This document shows positions 52,160-60,904 of a stretch of 64,000 nucleotides of DNA, piece by piece. A program made the translations under genes and the position numbers. Source of the DNA: CAIVVT01 sp963823095 (lineage in GTDB: Bacteria; Acidobacteriota; Terriglobia; Bryobacterales; Bryobacteraceae); assembly GCA_963823095.1 (NCBI GenBank), contig CAWGKI010000008.1, positions 81,992 to 145,991 of the forward strand, written 5' to 3'. The notes below the pieces were generated by a model that was not told the origin of the DNA, did not search any database, and saw only the letters and a list, made by a program, of their open reading frames with translations. Each line of letters starts with the position of its first letter. Position 1 is the first letter of the stretch.

Positions 52160-53542
52160 ATGCCCGAGCCAGGCCCAAACCCACCCCCCACGGTTCCCGC
52201 GCAACCGGAGGCTGCCGCTCCCTTACGGAAACGCTTTCCGCTTGTCATAGCTCTGGCCGGCATCGTTCTGCTGTTCGGGCTTTCCAACCTGGTCAGTCTG
52301 ATCACAGGGGGCAAGAAGGACAACACGCCGAGAAGTTCGATGCCGACACGGCCCGCGACGGCGAACCCGCAACAAGTCACGAGCTTTGAGACTCAACAGA
52401 CGCTCGCTGCGAAGAACGACGCAATGGAGCGCGAGCGCCGACAAGAAATTGCCGATCAGATGCGGCAGCTTCAGGCGGAACAGCAAGGGATCACTCCCGG
52501 ACCGGAAGCCGACGGCGCCGCGCCGATGACTCCAGCTCAGCGCATGACCATTTATGGCAACAGTCCCAACGCGCCCAAGCGAACCTCCGGTGTATCGCAA
52601 GCTCAGGCTGAAGCGAAGCAGCGTGCCTTAGCGCGCGAGAAACAGCACCAGGACGCGATCAATAGCGACACCGTGGCAATCGATTTCGCACATCCGAACG
52701 AAACGGCGGCAGGAGCCGCCGTGAGGGCTGGGGCGCAATCGCCCTCAACTCTTGGCTCGGAACCGGCATCGCCGGGGCCGTCAGCGGAAGCAGCCGGTGA
52801 TGGATTCGCGAGCGAATCACCTAAAATGCCGGCCGGCAGCGGTAGCAATGGCCAGCTTCAGGCCGGCATTCAACCTGTTTCCGAACAGCGGCCCAAGCCG
52901 GAGCCGAAGGATGCCGCTTTCAAGGGTTACGATTTTGACGCCTACCAGGGCCGTCTATACCGCGTTTTCGAGGGCAACGTTTTCGAAGGCGTCGTAACAA
53001 ACCACATTGACGGCGGATTCAACGGGCCGATTCTGATTATGCTGACCACCGACTACTACTCACACGATCATCAGCAACTGCTACTGCCACAGGGCACGCG
53101 CCTGATTGGCAATGTTCAGAGCGTCAACAGCGGCCAGCAACGGAAGCTGTTCGTGGCGTTTCACCGGGCGGTATGTCCGGACGGCTTCTCTGTTGACTTC
53201 GACAAATTCATCGGGCTTGATCCGCTAGGCACCGCCGGCCTCGCGACGAAGGTAAGCCACGGGTACTTTACGGCGTTCGCCGCCGCGGCCGCCATCGGCG
53301 GCCTGGGCGGTCTTGCCCAAATAGGGAATAGCGGAATCGGAATCTTGGGCAGCGATCCAACATACGCCATCCGCAACGGCATCACGCAGCAGACCGGCCA
53401 AGAGGCCGAACAAATCCTGAACCATTTTCTGAACCGTTTGCCCGTAATCACGCTGAAGGAGGGTTCCCGCGCCCGTGTATACATCGGCAGGGACATTCTG
53501 ATTCCCTCTTACGCTGACCACCGGGTTGATCCCACCCTTTAA
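52160..53542 (+). CDS. virB10: VirB10/TrbI-like core-complex protein
   Basis: A 460-residue protein with a Pro-rich cytoplasmic head, one inner-membrane helix (LVIALAGIVLLFGLSNLVSLI), a long Pro/Ala/Gln-rich periplasmic linker and the C-terminal TrbI beta-barrel (YRVFEGNVFEGVVTNHIDGGFNGPI, then DFDKFIGLDPLGTAGLATKV). It starts 4 bases after virB9 and spans both membranes. Confidence 0.92.
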   Translation: MPEPGPNPPPTVPAQPEAAAPLRKRFPLVIALAGIVLLFGLSNLVSLITGGKKDNTPRSSMPTRPATANPQQVTSFETQQTLAAKNDAMERERRQEIADQMRQLQAEQQGITPGPEADGAAPMTPAQRMTIYGNSPNAPKRTSGVSQAQAEAKQRALAREKQHQDAINSDTVAIDFAHPNETAAGAAVRAGAQSPSTLGSEPASPGPSAEAAGDGFASESPKMPAGSGSNGQLQAGIQPVSEQRPKPEPKDAAFKGYDFDAYQGRLYRVFEGNVFEGVVTNHIDGGFNGPILIMLTTDYYSHDHQQLLLPQGTRLIGNVQSVNSGQQRKLFVAFHRAVCPDGFSVDFDKFIGLDPLGTAGLATKVSHGYFTAFAAAAAIGGLGGLAQIGNSGIGILGSDPTYAIRNGITQQTGQEAEQILNHFLNRLPVITLKEGSRARVYIGRDILIPSYADHRVDPTL

Positions 53543-53561
53543 CCGTCATTAGGAGGACTTC

Positions 53562-54356
53562 ATGAAACTCAGCGTACATACCCGCCGCAAAGTCGTTTTG
53601 GCGACCGCTGTAGTGGCGTTGATCGCAACCCCTGGTTTCGCGTTCGGCTTCATCGTGTTCGATCCAAGCGTGTACGCCCAGGCCGTCACGCAGGTCAGAC
53701 AGGCCATTCAGATGGTCAATACGGCCAAGCTGTCGCTGAACATGATGCAGGCGAACCTAAAGAGCTTCACGTTCAAGAGGCTTTGGCAGACCGCACACAG
53801 CGCGATGCTCAACGCCAGCGTTCGGAATCGGTATGGGGAAACGAACGCCTGGAACGCCGCATTGAACACCAATTCTCCCGCCGCTGCCACTACGGCATGG
53901 AGCATGTCAAACGTCGCCGTCACGCCCGGCACTTACCTGCAAGGACAGACGCCCGGCACCAGCGCGCCACTCGCCTCGCTTGCCATGGTTGAGGCGTTCG
54001 ATTCCATCTCCCCGGACTGCCTGAATGCCGTGGCCCAGTACCGGACGCTACGCGCCCAGAACTCCGCGGCTCAAGCCGACCTGGAGAATCAGCAATTCGA
54101 CACAACGGCGGACACAAACACCGAAATCGAACAGCTCAACCTTTTGAACGCATCGGAAGCCCAAAAGATGAATGAAATTCAGTCGCAAGGCGTTCTCCAT
54201 GCGTGCCTGGCCGCTCAAATGACCGTCGCGAACATGGCCCAGCGCAACGCAGCGGCGACAGCGATTAACGACGCCGCTTACGTGCAACAGCAACGGGCGG
54301 TAAACAACATGAATCCTAACAACGAGTCCCATACGTGGCAGACGTACCTTCCCTAA
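53562..54356 (+). CDS. VirB5/TrbJ-like protein
   Basis: A 264-residue exported protein with a signal peptide (VVLATAVVALIATPGFAFG) and a long helical body, as in TrbJ. Its last residues, TWQTYLP, are echoed by the next protein (TWQKYIP). An AGGAGG site precedes the ATG. Role: minor pilin or adhesin of the conjugation apparatus. Confidence 0.82.
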   Translation: MKLSVHTRRKVVLATAVVALIATPGFAFGFIVFDPSVYAQAVTQVRQAIQMVNTAKLSLNMMQANLKSFTFKRLWQTAHSAMLNASVRNRYGETNAWNAALNTNSPAAATTAWSMSNVAVTPGTYLQGQTPGTSAPLASLAMVEAFDSISPDCLNAVAQYRTLRAQNSAAQADLENQQFDTTADTNTEIEQLNLLNASEAQKMNEIQSQGVLHACLAAQMTVANMAQRNAAATAINDAAYVQQQRAVNNMNPNNESHTWQTYLP

Positions 54357-54375
54357 ACGAAAGCGAGGACCACCC

Positions 54376-54657
54376 ATGCTCGACAGCATTAACAACGCGA
54401 TCAACACTAAGATCCTTCTCGCAATTCTCGCGGCTCTGGGGACGATAGGCGCTCTCCTGGTTCACCAGCAGCACGAAGCGGAGAAAGCAGCCCTAGCAGC
54501 CGCTCAAGCAGCCGCCGTGTTGCAGCAGCAGCAAGAGGCCCAACAAAAGCAGCAGAAGGAATTTGACAAATTCACGGCGGAGATAGATGCCGCGAAGCGC
54601 AAGGGTTCACGCATGCCCGCGAAACAATCCAAGACGTGGCAGAAGTACATTCCTTAG
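54376..54657 (+). CDS. Small membrane protein with Gln-rich coiled coil
   Basis: A 93-residue protein: a membrane helix (ILLAILAALGTIGALLV) followed by an Ala/Gln/Glu-rich coiled coil and the C-terminus TWQKYIP, resembling the end of the VirB5-like protein before it. It sits where entry-exclusion or VirB7-like genes often lie, but there is no lipobox and no such function can be claimed. Confidence 0.75.
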   Translation: MLDSINNAINTKILLAILAALGTIGALLVHQQHEAEKAALAAAQAAAVLQQQQEAQQKQQKEFDKFTAEIDAAKRKGSRMPAKQSKTWQKYIP

Positions 54658-54676
54658 TCGAAAAGGGGGTCCGCTC

Positions 54677-54994
54677 ATGCGCAACGCAACTCACACAAAG
54701 ATCCTTCCAGCCCAGCACCAGGCCTGCAGAGTTGCCGCCGCCGCCGTCCAGCAGCAACAACGCGCGAAGGAACCACAGCAGCACGAAAATGCTTGCAAAC
54801 CCGCCGTCCCAAAACGCTGCAAGAGCAGGCTGGTAAATCGACTGCTCATCCTTGGCGTTCTCGTCACTCGCAGTTTGGCTTTCGCCGAATGCCCCCGGTC
54901 CCTTGGGGCTCCAGGCGTCGGTTGGATATCCCAGTTCTCGGACGATCTGACCACCCAATTGGACGCGACGATCGCAGGGCCAAGTCTATTCTGA
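54677..54994 (+). pseudogene. Decayed duplicate: mixture of the preceding gene and the start of virB6
   Basis: A 105-residue frame. Its first part (THTKILPAQHQ, VQQQQRAKEPQQ) echoes the preceding Gln-rich protein; its second part (VNRLLILGVLVTRSLAFAE, then WISQFSDDLTTQ) echoes the start of virB6 (MKRLLILGVLILPSLVFAQ, LLYQFSNNLTNL). It ends abruptly. This looks like an old tandem duplication with mutations. It has an AGGGGGT site, so it may still be translated. Confidence 0.6.
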
Positions 54995-54995
54995 C

Positions 54996-55139
54996 GTGAG
55001 TTTCCTCTCCCTGATCGTGTTGCTTGGCATCGTCGTCATCTGGGCCGCCGTCAAACAGGATATTCAACCGGGTCGGAAGGAGCCCCAACTTAGCAGACGT
55101 GCAATCCGTAATCGTCCGAATCAAGAGGGTACTCTATGA
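54996..55139 (+). CDS. Possible 47-residue membrane protein
   Basis: A GTG-start frame with one hydrophobic helix (FLSLIVLLGIVVIWAAV) and a basic tail, whose stop overlaps the virB6 start (ATGA). The helix resembles the VirB6 segment FISLIVLVSMVV, so it may be the end of the duplicate just upstream rather than an independent gene. No clear ribosome site. Confidence 0.4.
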   Translation: MSFLSLIVLLGIVVIWAAVKQDIQPGRKEPQLSRRAIRNRPNQEGTL

Positions 55140-56083
55140 AGCGGCTACTCATCCTCGGTGTTTTGATCCTTCCAAGTCTGGTATTCGCCCAAGGTCCACT
55201 GCCCGCATCCTCCGGGAATGCCGGCGTGGACTTGCTATACCAGTTCTCCAATAATCTGACGAATCTGACTACCCAAAACGGCGGCGTCCTCACACAAGTC
55301 GGGCTGACCGAACTCAGCTTCATTTCCCTGATAGTCCTGGTCAGCATGGTTGTGAAGTGGAGCACGTCCACCATGACGCTCAGCTTTCATTCCCAGCCGG
55401 TTCGTGCCGGTGACTTGACTCAGTTTCTGTTTCGGTTAGTTATCTGCTGCCTACTTGAAAACTACTGGGTGAATCCCCTCCCGGGGGTCAGCTTCGGCCT
55501 CAACCACCTGTTCTCCTATTTCGCGCAAGTGATCGTCGCCGCGCTGGACCAAAATTCCTTGGACACGATCAATAATCTCTTCAAAACTGCCGGCGACAAC
55601 ACGCCGCACCCAGCTGTCTATGCCATCCCAGAGTGGCTTTGTTACCTCCTGGTTCAGCTACTTCTCGGCGTGGCGTCCGCCATCCTGTTTCTTATCAACG
55701 TCAGCTCGTTCATCTTCTACGGGGTTTGCGCATTATTCGGCCCAATCTTCATTCCGTTCTACATGGCATCGGCGACCCGCCAAAAGTTCTTTCATTTCGT
55801 GGATGTCCTGTTAGGTTTCGCGATGATCCGGGCTGTTGCCGCCGCCTTCATTTTTGTCTGGGCAGGGTTCCTCAACGGCTTCATCCAACAGACCTTCAAC
55901 CAGAATTATTCGATGGGGAACTGGTTAGCGAATCTGATCCCTTGTGTGGTCGTTTTCGTCGCCTTCATTCTGAACATGGTGTTCGTGCCAAGCATTGCGC
56001 AGTTGCTGTTTGGCGGGGGTGCGGGGATGGCGGGACGGTTAGGCCAAATCGCGGAGACAATTCTTGTTGCAAAGGCCGGTTAA
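55136..56083 (+). CDS. virB6: VirB6/TrbL-like polytopic membrane protein
   Basis: A 315-residue protein with an N-terminal signal-like segment and about 6-7 membrane helices, including SSFIFYGVCALFGPIFIPFYMA and AMIRAVAAAFIFVWAGFL typical of TrbL/VirB6. It forms the inner-membrane channel. ATG overlaps the small frame upstream. Confidence 0.87.
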   Translation: MKRLLILGVLILPSLVFAQGPLPASSGNAGVDLLYQFSNNLTNLTTQNGGVLTQVGLTELSFISLIVLVSMVVKWSTSTMTLSFHSQPVRAGDLTQFLFRLVICCLLENYWVNPLPGVSFGLNHLFSYFAQVIVAALDQNSLDTINNLFKTAGDNTPHPAVYAIPEWLCYLLVQLLLGVASAILFLINVSSFIFYGVCALFGPIFIPFYMASATRQKFFHFVDVLLGFAMIRAVAAAFIFVWAGFLNGFIQQTFNQNYSMGNWLANLIPCVVVFVAFILNMVFVPSIAQLLFGGGAGMAGRLGQIAETILVAKAG

Positions 56084-56086
56084 GCA

Positions 56087-56245
56087 ATGCTAGCTCTCGT
56101 ATATTTTTATCGATGCATGCCGCCCTCAGTGCGTCTCCTGCTTCGGTGGCTTACGTACGCGTTTGTTCTGATCGCAATCGCTTTCGAAGCCCGAGTGATC
56201 ATTGACAACCTGGAAAGGCCCGGCATACAACATCATGCCCACTGA
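56087..56245 (+). CDS. 52-residue single-helix membrane protein
   Basis: ATG 3 bases after the virB6 stop. It has a basic start with MPPSVRLLLRWLTYAFVLIA leading into a short membrane helix (AFVLIAIAF), then an acidic tail. It overlaps the virB8 start by 11 bases. Tight packing supports translation; no family is known. It might fill the VirB7-like slot, though no Cys lipobox is present. Confidence 0.45.
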   Translation: MLALVYFYRCMPPSVRLLLRWLTYAFVLIAIAFEARVIIDNLERPGIQHHAH

Positions 56246-57038
56246 AACGAAGGTCTCCGAACTGCCGTGGACACCCGAGCAAGCCGTTCTCATCGACCAC
56301 GTCGGGAACGAGGTTTATGCGTCCCATTACGCTGAGCGTAAGATGAGCCGATTCGTTATCGGCATGGAGAGCTTGTTGCTCGTGTGCGCGATGCTGATCA
56401 TCGCCTCACTGGCGAATCGGAAGGTCGTCTATCGGTACGTCCGGATCGATGAGATGGGCAGAGCCACGGCCATTGCATACAACGATCTCAACTACAGTCC
56501 ACGGGAGGGTGAAATCCGAACTTACCTGACCGATTGGGCGAACTACCGGTACACAATCAATCGCGAGACCGTGGCGAATAAATACCCGCTGAATTACTAC
56601 TTCTTGTCGCAGCAGCTCTCCTCCCAGTTGATGGCCGAGGATAACGCCAATCACCTGGTTTCTCAGGTCTTGGCAGGACAGCTCGAACAGGGGGACGTGG
56701 AGGTAAAAGGCGTCACCATCACCTCGATGTCTGAGGAGAACGTGGCTGGTTCCAATTTGGCCCGAGGAACCGCCCTGGTGAACTTTGACAGGCTGTACTC
56801 TCCACGCTATTCGCGCGAGCCAAGAACGGAGCATTGGGTCCTCAGCATTACCTACTATCTGAACCCCAAACAGGTCAGTGACCAGGCGAAAGTGTTCCCG
56901 CAGTTCGAGACGATCAACCCCCTGGGGATGACCATCACGGAGTTCCACGAGAACCGGGTTTCGGTTGGCCCATTCGGTCCGGGCGCGCCCGCGGCCTCGG
57001 CGACAGTGGTCGATACCTCAACAGGAGTTACCCATTGA
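56235..57038 (+). CDS. virB8: VirB8/TrbF-like protein
   Basis: A 267-residue inner-membrane protein: a short cytoplasmic head, one helix (LLLVCAMLIIASLANRKVVY) and the periplasmic NTF2-like VirB8 domain (TYLTDWANYRYTINRETV, LNYYFLSQQLSSQLM, LSITYYLNPKQVSDQ). ATG 56235 is within the preceding small frame. It stabilises the secretion complex. Confidence 0.87.
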   Translation: MPTETKVSELPWTPEQAVLIDHVGNEVYASHYAERKMSRFVIGMESLLLVCAMLIIASLANRKVVYRYVRIDEMGRATAIAYNDLNYSPREGEIRTYLTDWANYRYTINRETVANKYPLNYYFLSQQLSSQLMAEDNANHLVSQVLAGQLEQGDVEVKGVTITSMSEENVAGSNLARGTALVNFDRLYSPRYSREPRTEHWVLSITYYLNPKQVSDQAKVFPQFETINPLGMTITEFHENRVSVGPFGPGAPAASATVVDTSTGVTH

Positions 57039-58036
57039 GCTTCGATTTGATCCTTCCGTATTTCCCCGAGGAACTCCGGGCCTTGTTGCTGGATCCCTCC
57101 ATCTCGGACTTGATGATCAACGGCACGACGGGGGTGTATGCCGACCGGAACGGCGTGGTTCAATCCATCCCACTTTCCTGCCCCTACACGAACGAGCGGT
57201 TGCAGGCGGCGATCGAGCGCGTGGCGCGAATCCTGGGCCAGGACCTGACCACTCAGAACCCGATTCTGAACACCCGGCTGCCGGACGGATCACGCGTTGC
57301 GGTTGTCGGTCCGCCGTCCTCCATCAACGGCCCGACGCTAACGATTCGGAAGTTCAACCGCTGGTATTCTTCCGATCAATTGATCGCGTCGGGCACCCTC
57401 CCGGCGCCTGTTCGCGACCGGGTTGTGGGCTTCATGGCCGAGAAGAAAAACGGCATGATCAGCGGCGGCACAGGCTCGGGGAAAACGACGCTCTTGAAAG
57501 CGTTTCTCGATCACATTCCGCTGCACGAACGCCTGCTGATTATCGAGCAGCCGGCCGAGCTTCAGCTGCTCCATCCGCACGCCGTCCGATGGGAAGCGGT
57601 GGAGGCCATCCCCGGTCAGGTTGCGATCACGCCGAGCGAGCTGCTTGCCGCCGCCCTGCGTCACCGCCCGGACCGGATCATTATGGGCGAAGTTCGCAAC
57701 GAATGCGGGTACGACCTGCTCCAAGCCATGAACACCGGCCACGGCGGGACACTCTCCACCATTCACGCGAAATCGGCAGTGGATGCCCTAAACCGTCTGT
57801 CCAATCTGGCCCTCAGTGCCCGCCCGAACTTGAATCACGCATTCGTTCGTGCGGAGACAGCCGAGGCGATTGATTTCGTCCTGCATTGTGAGCGCGATAG
57901 TGCCGGGCACCGCCGTGTCCGGGAGCTGCTGACCGTCACGGGCTACTCGCACGCGGAGCAGTCCTTTGAGACCGAGGTGCTGTACCGCGCACCGGCCGCC
58001 GCTGGACCCCGCCTGGCAATGGCGACCCCAGCGTAA
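57035..58036 (+). CDS. virB11: VirB11/TrbB-type traffic ATPase
   Basis: A 333-residue hexameric ATPase. Walker A is GGTGSGKTT (about residues 143-151), the Asp box is replaced by IIEQPAELQL (usually IEDTAEL), Walker B-like RIIMGEVR, and the His box GHGGTLSTIHA. The start is TTG overlapping virB8 by 4 bases. Role: switching the apparatus between pilus assembly and DNA transfer. Confidence 0.93.
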   Translation: MSFDLILPYFPEELRALLLDPSISDLMINGTTGVYADRNGVVQSIPLSCPYTNERLQAAIERVARILGQDLTTQNPILNTRLPDGSRVAVVGPPSSINGPTLTIRKFNRWYSSDQLIASGTLPAPVRDRVVGFMAEKKNGMISGGTGSGKTTLLKAFLDHIPLHERLLIIEQPAELQLLHPHAVRWEAVEAIPGQVAITPSELLAAALRHRPDRIIMGEVRNECGYDLLQAMNTGHGGTLSTIHAKSAVDALNRLSNLALSARPNLNHAFVRAETAEAIDFVLHCERDSAGHRRVRELLTVTGYSHAEQSFETEVLYRAPAAAGPRLAMATPA

Positions 58037-58064
58037 CTTCATTCCATCCAAGGAGCCTAACTTC

Positions 58065-58316
58065 ATGCCACGATCATCCCTGCTTTCCATCGCCCCGGAA
58101 GACAAGCGCAGCGTCGCCGTGACGCTCAAGCTTACGCCCCAGGAAAACGAGTTGCTCACCAAGTACGCCGAGTCGCTCGACAGCGACAAGTCCTACGTCG
58201 CCGGGAAGATCTTCCAAGCGTTCATCGGCCAGGCGCTGAAGCCTGATCCGGCAGGGCCGAAGGCACGGAAGAACGGTGCCGCGAAGAGTCACAGTGCAGC
58301 CTCGGAGACCGCGTAG
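58065..58316 (+). CDS. Ribbon-helix-helix protein near the candidate oriT
   Basis: An 83-residue protein with a CopG-like region (RSVAVTLKLTPQENELLTKYAESL, then SYVAGKIFQAFI) and a basic tail. AAGGAGCC precedes the ATG. Together with the other RHH protein at 58545 it flanks a repeat-rich stretch, as relaxosome accessory proteins do. Confidence 0.72.
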   Translation: MPRSSLLSIAPEDKRSVAVTLKLTPQENELLTKYAESLDSDKSYVAGKIFQAFIGQALKPDPAGPKARKNGAAKSHSAASETA

Positions 58317-58544
58317 AGTCCGGTTGCGGCGGAGAGCAGCGTGTGTGGCGATCTCGGCGTTTGTGGAGGGTGCGAGGAGTTAGCGATATGAGCGGGTTTG
58401 GTTCCGTCGCTGCGCGACGATTTATTGAAATCTTCGACAGGGCACCCCTTGTAGGGTTGGCACTTGCCAACCACCTGGAATTTCAGTAACTTAGCGGATT
58501 CTGTCAGCACTTGCCAACCGATTGATTGCATTGATGTTACCTAT
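58317..58544. other. Candidate origin of transfer (oriT) between two RHH genes
   Basis: A 228-bp non-coding stretch. It contains the hairpin CGTCGC/GCGACG (58405-58419), a perfect inverted repeat GGTTGGCA-CT-TGCCAACC (58455-58472) and a second copy of its right part, GCACTTGCCAACC, at 58507-58519. Inverted repeats beside a nick site, next to accessory DNA-binding proteins and upstream of a relaxase, are the usual design of oriT. The nick site cannot be named. Confidence 0.5.
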
Positions 58545-58916
58545 ATGCCACGACTCACTAAGAGAGCTTCGAATCGACCCTTCCGCCTCACTGCGCGGTT
58601 CACAACCGAGGAGCAAACTCTGCTCGTTGAGACCGCCAATCGGCTCAACATGACGCCCTCAGGATTTGCGCGAGCGGTCCTTTTATCATCCACTCAGGCA
58701 TCCCCCATCGAGCGCTTGCTGCTCGCGAAAACCTGCAAAGTGGAGGCCATGTTGCAGCTCCTCTTCGGCGGTCTGTTTTCGCAGTTGAATGACCGGATTC
58801 CGTTCGAGAAGGAGCACTTTCGGCAGGCGCTTGAGAGCGCCGAAGCCGTTCAATTCCGCAAGGCCGACGAGCAATTAGCAAGGCATACGACAGCCACAAA
58901 GGACGCCCATGTTTAA
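58545..58916 (+). CDS. MobC-like/RHH relaxosome accessory protein
   Basis: A 123-residue protein: a basic RHH-like head (NRPFRLTARFTTEEQTLLVETANRLNMTPSGFARAVLLSS in overlapping form) and a helical tail. MobC- and TraY-type proteins bind oriT and help relaxases melt it. It overlaps the next gene by 8 bases, placing it in the coupling protein/relaxase operon. Confidence 0.72.
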   Translation: MPRLTKRASNRPFRLTARFTTEEQTLLVETANRLNMTPSGFARAVLLSSTQASPIERLLLAKTCKVEAMLQLLFGGLFSQLNDRIPFEKEHFRQALESAEAVQFRKADEQLARHTTATKDAHV

Positions 58917-59547
58917 GCGACTTCCCGCCGTTCCATGGCCGCACACCTACCCGATTTGCATGCTCTTCGGAGTCGTGCTTGCACTGGGCCTGACAGCCGC
59001 CACCGCTTACGTGCAAATCAAAATGATGCAGCCCTTGCAGCGCTACTACCTCGTTCCGTTCCTGAAGAGTTCATTGCTGCCGATGCGGCAGGATTTGAAG
59101 CTGGTCGAGGTGCACACAAAGGCGGGAGAGGATCTTCAAGGCCGGATGGCGGTGAGTGGCTACGTGATGGCAATAGACCCCTGGATCAATGTGATCCAGC
59201 ACCAGAATCAAACGCTGTTCTTGCTTACCGATGAAGGGCTCCGGCTCGGTTTATCGGGACCTCGAGTGCTCTCGGTGCAGGCCGTAGCGCCGCCCACAAT
59301 CCGCGACTTCTTTGAAAAGAGTATTTACGCCGGGACGATGCCCGTCGCATTCCGCCTTACCTTGTGCGTGTTCGGAATATCGTTGGCCGCGGGCATGATC
59401 CTCGGCGCTCTCTTCGATCAAAAGCACCAGGAGAGAGCACGCCGCGGAGTGCTGATCCGGGGACCACGTTTGATGAGTCCGCGCGAGGCGCAGAGATACC
59501 TGAAAGGGGACGGTATTGCACTGTTCCTGGAGCCGAACACCAAGTAG
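58909..59547 (+). CDS. Membrane half of a type IV coupling protein (TraD N-terminus-like)
   Basis: A 212-residue protein with two membrane helices (ICMLFGVVLALGLTAATAYV and FRLTLCVFGISLAAGMILGAL) around a periplasmic loop, followed by the cytoplasmic linker RRGVLIRGPRLMSPREAQRYL that normally leads into the coupling-protein ATPase. It ends at TAG 59545-59547; the next gene starts 15 bases later in the same frame. So this looks like the membrane anchor of a split coupling protein. Confidence 0.8.
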   Translation: MFKRLPAVPWPHTYPICMLFGVVLALGLTAATAYVQIKMMQPLQRYYLVPFLKSSLLPMRQDLKLVEVHTKAGEDLQGRMAVSGYVMAIDPWINVIQHQNQTLFLLTDEGLRLGLSGPRVLSVQAVAPPTIRDFFEKSIYAGTMPVAFRLTLCVFGISLAAGMILGALFDQKHQERARRGVLIRGPRLMSPREAQRYLKGDGIALFLEPNTK

Positions 59548-59562
59548 AAAGTAGCTTCTCAC

Positions 59563-60903
59563 ATGCCCAATATCACGCCTGATTTGCAGTTCGACAAATC
59601 GAAGGTGTTTCCGCTCTCCATCAAGCGGAAGCATGAGGCCCAGAACGCACTTATCATCGGCGACATCGGCGCCGGCAAGAGCACTTTTCAGCGCGGCGTT
59701 CTGCATCAGGTGCAGGCGCGCGGAGACGTCGCTATCGTTCACGATCCCCACCGCGAATTCGTCGAGGAGTTTTACACACCCTCGCGCGGCGACGTGATTT
59801 TGAATCCGCTCGATACCCGTTTCCCGTTTTGGTCACCGGGCTTCGAAGTCGAGCAAGGCGATGAGGCCCAGGCTCTCATGTTGGGGCAGAGTCTGTACCC
59901 GCTTCAGCCTGGGGATCAACCTTTCTTTAAGCGCCAGGCCGCCAGCCTGTTTGCCTTCCTGGTCGCTTATCACCAGCCGACAGGCCGCGAGCTCGGCGAC
60001 TGGATGGCGAACGATGCCATCCTCGATAAGAAGGTCAAGGGAACGGAGTTCGAGCGGACGTTGACCAAGGATTCCGCCGGGCAACGGGCGGGCATCATCG
60101 GCACCATCAACGAAGCCGGCCCAGCGTTCCGATTGTTGCCAAATCAGGGTGACAAACCGGCTTTCAGCACCAAGAGGTGGGCCGGGGAGCGGCACGGTTG
60201 GATCTTTGTGACCAATACGCTCGAAACCCGCGCCGCTCTCCGGCCCTTGCAAAGCATGTGGCTCGACCTGCTCATCGCCAGGGTGATCTCGATGGGACTC
60301 AGGAGCGATCTTCCTTTCGTCTGGATGGTGCTCGACGAGTTGGCCGCGCTCCAGCACCTACCCCAGCTAAAGGTGGCCATCACGGAAAACCGGAAGGCGA
60401 AACTTTCCATCATCGTGGGCTTCCACGGCAAGAGCCAACTCGAAGGCATCTATGGCAAGGATGCGGACACGATCTTCTCGCAACCCAAGATGAAAATCCT
60501 GCTCCGCACTTCCGAGTCTCAAGCCGCTGAATGGGCCAGCAAGCTGATCGGATCCGTTGAGGTGGAAAGGATCCGCGAAACGCGCCCGGCACACGAATTC
60601 TTTTCCCACGGACGAGGCCATAACTACTCGTCAGAGCGCCGCGAGGAGCCGTTGGTGTTGCCCTCGGAGATTCAGTCTCTGGCAGACCTGCACGGCTATC
60701 TCCGCTATGAGGACGTGGTGGTTCCGCTCCAGTTCGCGATCCTGCCCAAAACTACTATTGCGGCGCCCTACCTCCCCGCTCCAATCCCGTTGCGTTGGGC
60801 CGCACCTCCTCCGCAAGGGCAGCCGGATGAGCCGCCGCACACAGCTCCGCCGCAACCTCCGGCAGCGTCAGGTCTCAATAACACCTACGGAGGGAGCCTC
60901 TGA
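59563..60903 (+). CDS. ATPase half of a type IV coupling protein (TraD/VirD4-like)
   Basis: A 446-residue motor ATPase without membrane helices. Walker A is GDIGAGKST (residues 33-41), then the TraD/TrwB landmarks LNPLDTRFPFWSP, Walker B-like FVWMVLDELAALQHLPQL, and GFHGKSQLEGIYG. The Pro-rich tail may bind the relaxase. The upstream frame is continuous apart from one TAG, so readthrough would give a normal 664-residue coupling protein. Role: carrying the relaxase-DNA complex to the channel. Confidence 0.9.
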   Translation: MPNITPDLQFDKSKVFPLSIKRKHEAQNALIIGDIGAGKSTFQRGVLHQVQARGDVAIVHDPHREFVEEFYTPSRGDVILNPLDTRFPFWSPGFEVEQGDEAQALMLGQSLYPLQPGDQPFFKRQAASLFAFLVAYHQPTGRELGDWMANDAILDKKVKGTEFERTLTKDSAGQRAGIIGTINEAGPAFRLLPNQGDKPAFSTKRWAGERHGWIFVTNTLETRAALRPLQSMWLDLLIARVISMGLRSDLPFVWMVLDELAALQHLPQLKVAITENRKAKLSIIVGFHGKSQLEGIYGKDADTIFSQPKMKILLRTSESQAAEWASKLIGSVEVERIRETRPAHEFFSHGRGHNYSSERREEPLVLPSEIQSLADLHGYLRYEDVVVPLQFAILPKTTIAAPYLPAPIPLRWAAPPPQGQPDEPPHTAPPQPPAASGLNNTYGGSL

Positions 60904-60904
60904 C

